Part shown: positions 34,455-42,130 of the stretch, in pieces | How positions within the stretch are numbered: the first letter of the stretch is position 1 | Layout of the letters: every line of letters begins with the position of its first letter | From: Phycisphaeraceae bacterium | GTDB lineage: Bacteria > Planctomycetota > Phycisphaerae > Phycisphaerales > Phycisphaeraceae | Length of the DNA: 43,990 nucleotides | Direction: 5' to 3' | NCBI GenBank assembly: GCA_020831765.1 | Contig: JAFIFY010000088.1 | Location: 1 to 43,990 of the forward strand | Program-made: the position numbers and the translations under genes | The notes under the pieces: model-generated | The model's input: only the letters and a program-made list of their open reading frames with translations | What the model was told of the DNA's origin: nothing | Database searches by the model: none

Positions 34455-35061
34455 CATTCACCTCGTTCATTGGCTTGCGTATGGCGGTTGCCGCCGCGCC
34501 CGATCGACGGGCCGAAGCTGTCGCCACGGAGGCCGAACCGGCTCCGCGCGTCGGGGGCATGGGACAACCCGCGGTAAGACACCGTGCAAACCCGATGCCG
34601 CCTGAATCCCCCATAAGCCCGCCATTTACGCCCATAAACCGGGGTTTGAGCCCGCCGCGCCTGCCAAGATCGAGCCGCGCCCCAGACCCCCTGCCATATT
34701 GGCAATCCGCCGCCCCATCCCGGAACGAATCGCCCAGGCCCGTCGCGGCAACCGGCCACCGCAAGCGGCCTGGTCGCCATGGCTGAACACACCACGGGGC
34801 TCTTGCACAGGGGCACCAGCGGCTCATCATCGCTCAAGGGCGAACCGCCAGAAAGTGCCGCACGGACCGCTCCGAACCGCCGCCATGAGCCGGAAAGGTC
34901 GCCCAAACCCCGATTTTTCAGGCTCAAAGAGCCCCGAATTGTGGAAAACCCCGAAAAAATCGGGGTTTGAGGGGGGCTGCGCTTTTACATTTGCGAAACT
35001 CCAGTAAAATAAAGGCCACACGGACGGGTCCCATCCCCAACAGTCGCAAGGAGAGTCGACC
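34455..35061. other. Divergent intergenic region between dnaK and the HU-like gene
   Basis: About 600 bp hold no convincing gene. The left part is GC-rich. The right part contains a 14-bp perfect inverted repeat (34905-34918/34955-34968) and the upstream region of the HU-like gene, where TTTACA (34984-34989) and TAAAAT (35005-35010) are 15 bp apart and could form a weak promoter. No TTAGCACTC-type repeat for HrcA was seen near dnaK. Confidence 0.5.
34905..34968. repeat. 14-bp inverted repeat with nested hairpin
   Basis: AAACCCCGATTTTT (34905-34918) and its exact reverse complement (34955-34968) flank 36 bp. The right arm also forms a tight local hairpin with AACCCC at 34947-34952 (loop of A residues). 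The two folds are mutually exclusive. It lies about 15-100 bp upstream of the putative promoter of the HU-like gene. Confidence 0.75.
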
Positions 35062-35412
35062 ATGGCAAAAAAGAAAGCCGCCACGAAAACCAACACTGAT
35101 GCCAAGAAGCCGATGAACAAGAGTGCCGTTTACAACGCCATCGCCGAAAGCACCGAGTTGACCCGCAAGCAGGTCGCCGGGGTCTTCGACGAATTGTCCA
35201 ACCTGATCAAGAAGAACCTGGGTCCGCGCGGCCCCGGCGTCTTCGTGGTGCCCGGTCTCATGAAGATGGTCACCGTCAAGAAGCCCGCGCAAAAGGCTGG
35301 TGCCCGCATCGTGCGTAATCCCGCCACCGGCGAGATGATGCCCAGCAAGGCCAAGCCCGCATCCCGCAACGTCCGCATCCGTGCCTTGAAGAACCTCAAG
35401 GACATGGTGTAA
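35062..35412 (+). CDS. HU/IHF-like DNA-binding protein
   Basis: The 116-residue product has a Lys-rich N-terminal extension (MAKKKAATKTNTDAKK) followed by the HU fold: MNKSAVYNAIAESTELTRKQVAGVFDELSNLIKKNL (helices), a strand region FVVPGLMKMVTVKKPAQKAG, and the DNA-binding arm with ARIVRNPATGEMMPSKAKPASRNVRIRALKNLKDMV. It bends or compacts DNA as a nucleoid protein. AAGGAGAG stands before the ATG. It is followed by a hairpin terminator. This lysine-extended form is usual in planctomycetes and related phyla. Confidence 0.92.
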   Translation: MAKKKAATKTNTDAKKPMNKSAVYNAIAESTELTRKQVAGVFDELSNLIKKNLGPRGPGVFVVPGLMKMVTVKKPAQKAGARIVRNPATGEMMPSKAKPASRNVRIRALKNLKDMV

Positions 35413-35481
35413 TCCCCAACGTCCCGCGGCGCGTGCTCAGACCCTGAACCCGCGCCTCGTTTTCGTCCGTGTTTGAACGTG

Positions 35482-35517
35482 ATGGGTCCTGGAACTGCTC
35501 CGAAGTCCAGGACCCAT
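35482..35517 (+). terminator. Hairpin terminator downstream of the HU-like gene
   Basis: A perfect 12-bp stem (35482-35493 with 35506-35517) has a 12-base loop and can extend further with flanking GAAC/GTTC. The following bases are only moderately T-rich. It also lies 100 bp after the end of the convergent lyase-like gene, so it may serve both directions. Confidence 0.7.
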
Positions 35518-35615
35518 GTTCATTTAATGGCGACCGTCGGCCCGGGGCCGATGAAGCCGCCCACCGGACGATGCCTGAATCCCCGCGAAAAGCACGCATC
35601 GCCGGCCAGCGCGCT

Positions 35616-37325
35616 TCACGGCTCCCGATCGCGACGACGCTGGACCTGATCGAGGTAAAGCGACTGGGGCTGGAGAAAAGCGCCTCGACCGATGCCCTCG
35701 ACATGGTCGGGCGGATCGGTTTTCTCACCGCCCCGGCCGCTGGTCCGCACCGCCGATCGCGGGCCCTGCGTGCCGATCACGTAGCCGTATCGGGCCTGCT
35801 CGCTGTGAACGATCGGGCCCCCTTCGCCCTCACCCCGCGTATTCCAGAACACCGAATGCGCCGCCGTGAGGTTGTGACGCGGCACGCTGCCGAACGGCCG
35901 ATACGCCGCCTGAAACCAACTGCTTCGACCAATGCACTGATCGAAGAGATTGGAATGGCTCAGGTGCATGTGATGGTCGCTGCTGCGTCCGGCCGTGCGC
36001 TGCCGACCGGTGGCACCGGTGGCCAGGCCCGTGTCGCGATCGACGCACCGATGAAAGACATTGCCCGAGCTTGCCATGTGCGAAAGTACAAAGCCGTGGC
36101 GGCTGAACTCGGCCACGCTGTTGAGCACCAGACATTCGTTGCAGTTGGTCAGACGGTACATGTAACCGTTGCCGCCACCCCCGCCGTACTGACCAAAGCC
36201 GAATCGGCAATCGGCGATGGTGATGCCCCGGCACCAGTTGAGCAGGATGCCGTTGCTGAGGATGTGGGTTCCGGTGTTGTTGCCTTCGGCCCGGAAGCTG
36301 TGGACATTGCGTATCCATGAATCGTGCACGCGTGTCATGCGGATTGCCGCCGAGGCGTGGGCTCGACCGGCCGCGGTGTGCTCGCGGCGGTAATCCTCCT
36401 CGCCCCACCCATCACGATCATCGATCTGCATGTTGCCGATGGCAAAATCCTCGAGGCCGATCTCTCCGGGCATCGACCCGGCCGCCGCCACGCGGGCATG
36501 GTCACGCCGCCTCAGGTCATACCGGGTCGGCGCATCGATCTCGATCACACCGGCCTGGGCATCGATCGCGGTCACCCTGCGGTAATACGCCGGCCCGCCG
36601 AGCCGCGCCTCGTGCCCCAGCCATTCCGGCTCGTGGTGTTCGCGTACCCATTCCGGCGTCACATCCGCCAGCACCACCACATATCCCCCCACCTCAAACA
36701 AACCGGTCTCCGCCACCGGAACCCGCCGCGTCGGCCCCATCAAGTCGCGGGTGATCGGTGTCGAAGGAGCCCGGGGATTGCGCCAGTTGGCGTCCGCGGG
36801 GCCGGCCACACTGATGATGGCACTGGATCGCATCGACCGGGTTTCGTTGAGGAGAAAGGTCTTATCCGGACCATCGCCGCGCAGAACAATGTTGCCCGAT
36901 CGGATTCGCAGTGCCGCCCCGTCGTTCACGGTCAGCCGGTATGTCCCCGCCGGGAGCATGACCACGCCGCCGCCGGCCGCGGCCGCCGCATCGATGGCCC
37001 GTTGAATCGCCTCGGTGCTGTCGGCCTCTCCTGAAGGGTCGGCCCCGAACCGCGAGTCATTGACATTGAAGACCGGCCCTTGCACGCGAGGCAAGGGCTG
37101 ATCGCCACGACGATAGCCGGCGTAGGAGAAATCCTGAATCAGCTTATCGGTGGCAAAGTTGTGGGAATCGACCGTCGGGGGAGACCAATCGTCCGGATAA
37201 AGCTCGCTGCGCCACATCCGCTCGGGATCATCACCAGTCGGCTCATCGGCAGGGGCGAGCGCGGCGGGCAGGGCGATCAACGTGACCAGAAAAGTGACCA
37301 AGGCCATGGGAATGACGGCGGGCAT
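35616..37325 (-). CDS. Secreted right-handed beta-helix protein, pectate lyase superfamily
   Basis: The 569-residue protein starts at ATG 37325 (AGGTAAG upstream) with a signal peptide (MPAVIPMALVTFLVTLIALPAALA). The N-terminal signature of Pectate_lyase_3 proteins is clear: FNVNDSRFGADPSGEADSTEAIQRAIDAAAAAGGGVVMLPAGTYRL (about 87-131). Beta-helix turns follow, e.g. NIVLRGDGPDKTFLLNETRS and GITIADCRFGFGQYGGGGGNGYMYRLTNCNECLVLNSVAEFSRHGFVLS. Such proteins bind or cleave uronic-acid-containing polysaccharides. Catalytic residues cannot be fixed here. It is exported and may work together with other secreted carbohydrate-active proteins of this organism. Confidence 0.85.
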   Translation of the reverse strand: MPAVIPMALVTFLVTLIALPAALAPADEPTGDDPERMWRSELYPDDWSPPTVDSHNFATDKLIQDFSYAGYRRGDQPLPRVQGPVFNVNDSRFGADPSGEADSTEAIQRAIDAAAAAGGGVVMLPAGTYRLTVNDGAALRIRSGNIVLRGDGPDKTFLLNETRSMRSSAIISVAGPADANWRNPRAPSTPITRDLMGPTRRVPVAETGLFEVGGYVVVLADVTPEWVREHHEPEWLGHEARLGGPAYYRRVTAIDAQAGVIEIDAPTRYDLRRRDHARVAAAGSMPGEIGLEDFAIGNMQIDDRDGWGEEDYRREHTAAGRAHASAAIRMTRVHDSWIRNVHSFRAEGNNTGTHILSNGILLNWCRGITIADCRFGFGQYGGGGGNGYMYRLTNCNECLVLNSVAEFSRHGFVLSHMASSGNVFHRCVDRDTGLATGATGRQRTAGRSSDHHMHLSHSNLFDQCIGRSSWFQAAYRPFGSVPRHNLTAAHSVFWNTRGEGEGGPIVHSEQARYGYVIGTQGPRSAVRTSGRGGEKTDPPDHVEGIGRGAFLQPQSLYLDQVQRRRDREP

Positions 37326-37524
37326 GGGCTTACCTCGATGAAGGTGGGTGACCGAAGCCGTCTAACCCTAGCCGCCCATGTCCGGTGTTCAAGTCCGGCC
37401 GTCCGATAAGGCTCCATGCGCATCACACCGGACGTGACCTCCGGCCGATCGCTCGGGCTTGCCGATGCTCAAAGGGAGGTGGCGGGCACGCCCGGCAAGC
37501 GGTCAACCGCCGGATGGATCAAAC

Positions 37525-38739
37525 ATGGCACGAATCATCAACAGCAGTGCGGCCAAGGGAGCATCCCGGGCCAAACTCGGCGAGGCCGCCGGGGACCAGA
37601 ATCGAAGTGACTCTGCCGATTCCACCCTTGCCGCGCAGATCGCCACGGCGGAGAGGATTCTCGGCCGAGGGGTTGGCGGCAGGCCGGCGGTTCAAGCCAC
37701 CGCGCGCCGATCCGAAAACATCGCCCGAAAGATCGACATTCGCCCGACGATCTCGACAACGGCCATCAGCCGCGCCTCGGCCCCCCAGCGCGACCCGCCC
37801 CCGCCGGCCATCCCGTCCGCCGCGGCCAGGCAGATCACCAGTCTGGATCGATGGATTCAATCCCGCATGGAGCAGCTTGCCGAGCTGGACCAGCGGCTGG
37901 ATGAGAAGGTCAGGCGGCTGGAAACCATGGAAGCCAGGCTTGATGCCCTGAGCGTCGATCTCGACAGCCGTTCGCGGCAGGCAAAGCCGACCGACGATGA
38001 TCTCCAGGTCGCTCGGGAAGCGGTCGAGCGGATGATCGACGATGCGATCAAGCGGGCCACCGACGGTGCGGGCCGGATTCTTGAGCGGATCGAATCCCGA
38101 GCCGCGAACCTGAGCCAGATCGAGACCAACGCCCAGGAAAGCCTGACCGAGCTGCGGGTGGCCGCGCAATCCATCCTCAGCGACCTCACGCAGCAGACCC
38201 ACCAGACCATTGACCAAGGTGTGCGGACGTGTGCCAAGCGCATCGAAGAACAACTCGAGCATGCACGGTCGGAAGCGGCCGGTGTGACGATACCGGTGGA
38301 TGAGCGAATCGAGGAGGCGCGAGAACGGATCGATGCGTTCACGGTCGAGGTGGGCCGCCAGGTGAGCGGCATTTACGATCACGCCCGCAAACTCGCCGCG
38401 GAATCGCACCAGGGCATGCTCGAACAACTGCGGCAGGCAAGGGATGAGTTGAATCACCGTCATGATCAGCTTGCCGAACATGCCCGCACGATCGTGATGC
38501 AGGTTCGCGATGAGTCGGACAAGCTGACCGATCCGGCATCCAAGGCCATCGATCGGATGCGACAGAAGATGCGCCTGCTGGAAGAAGAGTGGCGAACCAT
38601 CCTGGAAAAGCGACTCAACGAGTTCACGTCAAAGGCTTCGGAACAACTCCACTCGATCCAGGGGAATGCCGCTTCGACCCATGGGCGGATTCAAGACACG
38701 CGGGATTCGCGACCACCTGATCTTCGCGATGCGGCATAG
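37525..38739 (+). CDS. Coiled-coil protein of unknown function
   Basis: From ATG 37525 the product has about 404 residues. An Ala/Arg/Pro-rich N-terminal 110 residues precede a very long alpha-helical coiled coil (about 115-395) with heptad-like spacing: RMEQLAELDQRLDEKVRRLETMEARLDALS, RMIDDAIKRATDGAGRILERIESRAANLSQIETNAQESLTELRVAAQSILSDL, and HARKLAAESHQGMLEQLRQARDELNHRHDQLAEHARTIVMQVRD. There is no signal peptide or membrane segment. It resembles apolipoprotein- or kinesin-like scaffolds; no family is recognised. An earlier ATG at 37459 is possible. Confidence 0.7.
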   Translation: MARIINSSAAKGASRAKLGEAAGDQNRSDSADSTLAAQIATAERILGRGVGGRPAVQATARRSENIARKIDIRPTISTTAISRASAPQRDPPPPAIPSAAARQITSLDRWIQSRMEQLAELDQRLDEKVRRLETMEARLDALSVDLDSRSRQAKPTDDDLQVAREAVERMIDDAIKRATDGAGRILERIESRAANLSQIETNAQESLTELRVAAQSILSDLTQQTHQTIDQGVRTCAKRIEEQLEHARSEAAGVTIPVDERIEEARERIDAFTVEVGRQVSGIYDHARKLAAESHQGMLEQLRQARDELNHRHDQLAEHARTIVMQVRDESDKLTDPASKAIDRMRQKMRLLEEEWRTILEKRLNEFTSKASEQLHSIQGNAASTHGRIQDTRDSRPPDLRDAA

Positions 38740-38786
38740 ATCGCCTCGGTGGCGGTGGAGTCGATCGGCGATGCTACACTTGGCCC

Positions 38787-39968
38787 ATGCCCATCGTCGA
38801 ACGCCCGTGTGTGATTCAACCGTTGACCTCCGGTCCCCTGGCGCACTTCTTCGGTTATTACGACAAACCGCCGTGGGATCGGACCGGCCGGTGGTTGCTG
38901 TGCCTTGAGGCCCGGGAAACCGGCCGTATGCCACAACCCGATGAACCGGCGACGATCGGGCTTGTCGATCTGAACACCGGCGAGTGTCAGTCGCTTGCAC
39001 GGACATTGGCCTGGAACTGGCAGCAGGGCGCGATGCTGCAATGGCTTGAGCAGAGTCCGGTGCCGACCATCATCTTCAACGATCGGATCGATGATCAGCT
39101 TGTCAGCGTTGTGCTTGAAGTCGAAACCGGCCGACGTCGTGTCCTGCCGCGCCCGATCTACGCGGTGGATCGATCGGGCCGGTTCGCCCTATGTCTGAAC
39201 CCCGCGCGGCTGGCCCGACACAGGCCGCTGGTCGGCTACCGGGGCGTGGTCGATCCCTGGGCGGATGATCCCCACCCGGCTGACGATGGGGTCTGGCGAA
39301 TGGATCTGGCCACCGGCGAATCCGAGCTGGTCCTGTCGCTGGATGAGGTCGCCCGGCTCAGGCCGGCCGAGTCCATGCGCGGGGCGCATCATCGCTTCGA
39401 GCATGCCACGATCGCGCCGAATGGTCGGCGGTTCTTCGTGCTGCACCGCTGGCCCCGACCGGGCTCGGGCCGACCATTCCATGATCGACTGGTGACTGCG
39501 GATACCCGGGGCGGTCAAACCCGCCTGCTGGCCGGTGATGATCTGGTCTCGCATTTCGACTGGCGTGATTCGGATCACATCCTGGCATGGGCGCGGGTCG
39601 AGGGCGAGGGGGACCATTTCTTTCTGTTCGAAGACCAATCGGCCCATCATCAGGCCATCGGGCCGGATGTGCTCACGCGCGATGCCCACTGCTCCTATTC
39701 GCCCGATCGGACGTGGATTCTGGGCGACAGTTACCCCAACCGCGAGTTGGAGCAGGAACTGTGGATTTATCACGTCGCCTCGGGCACCCGCTACACCATC
39801 GGCCGCCTGGCCACGCAGGAACACCTCCGCAAGAACGGCGCAATCCGCTGCGACCTTCACCCGCGCTGGAGTCGGGATGGGCGAACGGTCTGCATCGACT
39901 CGGCACACGAGGGGGCCAGGCAGATGTACGCCGTGGATGTCGAACCGATCATTTCATCGTTCGCGTAA
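38787..39968 (+). CDS. WD40-like beta-propeller protein
   Basis: The 393-residue cytoplasmic-looking protein has several blades of PD40/TolB type, e.g. GLVDLNTGECQSLARTLAWNWQQGAMLQWLEQ, VVLEVETGRRRVLPRPIYAVDRSGRFALCLN, WRMDLATGESELVLSLDEVARL, HATIAPNGRRFFVLHRWP and LHPRWSRDGRTVCIDSAHEGARQMYAVDVE. The FFGYYDKPPWDRTGRWLL near the start is typical of a subgroup found next to carbohydrate genes. No signal peptide is seen. Ligand and function are unknown. It lies between the coiled-coil and the GNAT-nitrilase gene on the same strand. Confidence 0.78.
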   Translation: MPIVERPCVIQPLTSGPLAHFFGYYDKPPWDRTGRWLLCLEARETGRMPQPDEPATIGLVDLNTGECQSLARTLAWNWQQGAMLQWLEQSPVPTIIFNDRIDDQLVSVVLEVETGRRRVLPRPIYAVDRSGRFALCLNPARLARHRPLVGYRGVVDPWADDPHPADDGVWRMDLATGESELVLSLDEVARLRPAESMRGAHHRFEHATIAPNGRRFFVLHRWPRPGSGRPFHDRLVTADTRGGQTRLLAGDDLVSHFDWRDSDHILAWARVEGEGDHFFLFEDQSAHHQAIGPDVLTRDAHCSYSPDRTWILGDSYPNRELEQELWIYHVASGTRYTIGRLATQEHLRKNGAIRCDLHPRWSRDGRTVCIDSAHEGARQMYAVDVEPIISSFA

Positions 39969-40099
39969 CTTTGGACGTTTTCCCGGGCATTTGCCCGATT
40001 TTTCAATTCGGCCGCCAGGCGCATAAAATCTCCAGAGCGACGCGACAAGTCTTTATCACCCCGCACCCCTTTCGTCGCGGTTTGGGATATGAGAACTTC

Positions 40100-41779
40100 A
40101 TGAGCAAACGAACCTTGGACAAGAAAGTGAAAATCCGGCTGGCCCGCCGCGAAGATGTCCCTGCGCTGGCGGAGCTGAACCGCATCGCCTACCCGACGCT
40201 GGCCGAAGATGATGTGGTCTGGGGAGAATCCCATCTCTTCAGCCACCAGCGCGTCTTTCCCGAAGGCCAGTTCGTCGCCGATCTGGGCGGCAAGGTGAGC
40301 GGCGCCGCGGCGAGCCTGATCGTTGATCTCGGCCGCGATCCGCTGCGCCATCACACCTGGTCCGGCATCACCGACAGCGGCTATTTCACCAACCACGACC
40401 CGGAGGCCGACACGCTTTACGGCGCGGATGTATGCGTCCATCCGGATTATCGGGGACATCACATCGGCCACCTGCTCTATGAAGCCCGCCGCGATCTCTG
40501 CCGGCGGCTGAATCTTCGCCGGATTCTCGCCGGCGGAAGGCTCTGGAACTATCAGGACCACGCCGATCGCTTCACGCCGTATGAATACGCCCAGCGCGTG
40601 GTCAATGGCGAAATCCGCGACCTCGTGCTCAGCTTCCAGTTGCGCGAAGGGTTTCAATTGCGCGGCGTGATGGCCAACTACCTGCACGATCGGCGAAGCC
40701 ATAACCACGCCAGCCTCATCGAATGGCTCAACCCCGATTACCAGGCCGAGCCCAAAGGCATTCGCAAGGCGCGCATCGCCTGCGTCCAGTACCAGGTGCG
40801 CAAGATTCGATCCTTCGAGGATTTCGCGCGGCAGGTGACTTATTTCACTGAGATCGCCTCGGATTACAAGAGCGATTTCGTCCTGTTTCCCGAGTTCTTC
40901 AGCGTGCAACTGCTCAGCTATCTCGATGCCCTGACCCCGCAGGAAGGCATCCGCAAGCTCGCCTCGTTCACGCCGCGCTTCACCCGGCTGCTCCGCAAAC
41001 TGGCCATGAGCTACGGCATGACCCTGATCGGCGGCAGTCAACCGGTGCAGGTGCCCGCGCCCGAGGGACAGCACGATGGGCATCGACTGGAGAACGTGGC
41101 CATGGTGTTCCTGCCCGATGGAACCATCCATCAGCAGCCGAAGCTGCATATCACGCCCAACGAGCGGCACTGGTGGGGCATCTCGGGCGGCAATGATCTT
41201 CAGGTGTTCCACACGCCCAAGGCGAAGATCGGCGTGCTGATCTGCTATGACGTTGAGTTCCCCGAGGCGGTTCGCTACCTGGCCGATGAGGGGATCGAGA
41301 TTCTCTTCGTGCCGTTCTGCACCGACAATCGCCAGGGCTATCTTCGCGTTCGCTACTGTGCCCAGGCGCGGGCGATCGAGAATCAGATTTACGTCGCCGC
41401 CGCCGGCACCGTGGGCAATCTGCCGGATGTGGACAACATGGACATCAACTACGCCCAGGCCGCGGTGTTCACACCTTCGGACTTCGCCTTTCCGCGTGAC
41501 GGGATCGCGGCGGAATCGGATTCCAACGATGAAACCCTGCTGATCTGCGATGTGGACCTCAACAGCCTGGCCGAGACCCACCATGGCGGCACGGTGACAC
41601 CGAGACTTGATCGACGCCTGGACCTCTTCCAGATGACGGCCACGGTATCTTCGGCCCGCAAGCGCGAGAAAGACGAACATGATGGGCCGCTGGGCGATCA
41701 ACCCCGCGCCGAGCGACCCGGCCGCTCAGGCCCGCATCCCCAACCGGCCGAAGACGACGGCCAACCCACGCCGGGATGA
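40100..41779 (+). CDS. GNAT acetyltransferase-nitrilase fusion protein
   Basis: From ATG 40100 the protein is 559 residues. The N-terminal part (about 8-190) is a GNAT N-acetyltransferase: VKIRLARREDVPALAELNRIAYPTL, with the acetyl-CoA loop in DVCVHPDYRGHHIGHLLYEARRDLC. The C-terminal part (about 230-520) is a carbon-nitrogen hydrolase with Glu in LFPEFFS, Lys in PKLHITPNE and the catalytic Cys in VLICYDVEFPEA. So an amidase/nitrilase and an acetyltransferase share one chain, a known arrangement in some bacteria with unknown substrate. The final 50 residues are Pro/Arg-rich and poorly structured. The ORF continues upstream to 39587, but that part overlaps the beta-propeller gene. Confidence 0.9.
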   Translation: MSKRTLDKKVKIRLARREDVPALAELNRIAYPTLAEDDVVWGESHLFSHQRVFPEGQFVADLGGKVSGAAASLIVDLGRDPLRHHTWSGITDSGYFTNHDPEADTLYGADVCVHPDYRGHHIGHLLYEARRDLCRRLNLRRILAGGRLWNYQDHADRFTPYEYAQRVVNGEIRDLVLSFQLREGFQLRGVMANYLHDRRSHNHASLIEWLNPDYQAEPKGIRKARIACVQYQVRKIRSFEDFARQVTYFTEIASDYKSDFVLFPEFFSVQLLSYLDALTPQEGIRKLASFTPRFTRLLRKLAMSYGMTLIGGSQPVQVPAPEGQHDGHRLENVAMVFLPDGTIHQQPKLHITPNERHWWGISGGNDLQVFHTPKAKIGVLICYDVEFPEAVRYLADEGIEILFVPFCTDNRQGYLRVRYCAQARAIENQIYVAAAGTVGNLPDVDNMDINYAQAAVFTPSDFAFPRDGIAAESDSNDETLLICDVDLNSLAETHHGGTVTPRLDRRLDLFQMTATVSSARKREKDEHDGPLGDQPRAERPGRSGPHPQPAEDDGQPTPG

Positions 41780-41867
41780 TAAGAATCCACCCATTCACAC
41801 GTCCGGGGTCCAGCCTGTCGCGGATGCCCGGTGGGCAGCCGATATCTCCCTGTCAGGTCACCACCAC

Positions 41868-41939
41868 CTATGCCCGCAGGCAGCGCGCGGCCATCTGCTC
41901 GATGGACAGGTTCGAGCCGTAGGCCAAGTATAGCGGCAT
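41868..41939 (-). pseudogene. Truncated gamma-glutamylcyclotransferase-like gene
   Basis: From ATG 41939 the minus strand encodes MPLYLAYGSNLSIEQMAARC and then stops three codons later. Y(F/L)AYGSNLxxxQMxxRC is the N-terminal signature of the GGCT/AIG2-like family, which normally continues for 100-150 residues. No continuation is found in other frames downstream. It is therefore a stump of a cyclotransferase-like gene, next to the insertion sequence at 42.1 kb. Confidence 0.65.
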
Positions 41940-42130
41940 GGCAGGCGGTCCGGGCGGCGGGATGGCGGTTCGATCGTAATCGCCGTATCGTTAAGTCTGC
42001 CGGGCAGTGGCGGACTGTGACAGGTGGGGGACGGCTCGGCCTGAGCTGACCGCGTGATGGGCTTGAGGTGTTCGGCGCCCTGGCGCGTGTCGCGATGAGT
42101 CGTGACGCGGCTAGTCCTTAACCCAGCAAG
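41940..42130. other. Gene-free stretch between the cyclotransferase remnant and the insertion sequence
   Basis: No coding frame with protein character and no clear regulatory site was seen. The right end leads into the left terminal repeat of the insertion sequence. Confidence 0.4.

Noticed and set aside
32520-34577. 685-codon frame antisense to dnaK
   Set aside because: Long open frames opposite dnaK are a well-known artefact of its codon usage; no ribosome binding site or independent family.
34455-34700. CIRCE element for HrcA control of dnaK
   Set aside because: No TTAGCACTC and GAGTGCTAA repeat was found in the upstream region.
39857-41701. 614-codon frame antisense to the GNAT-nitrilase gene
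   Set aside because: The plus-strand frame has both catalytic signatures; the antisense frame has none.
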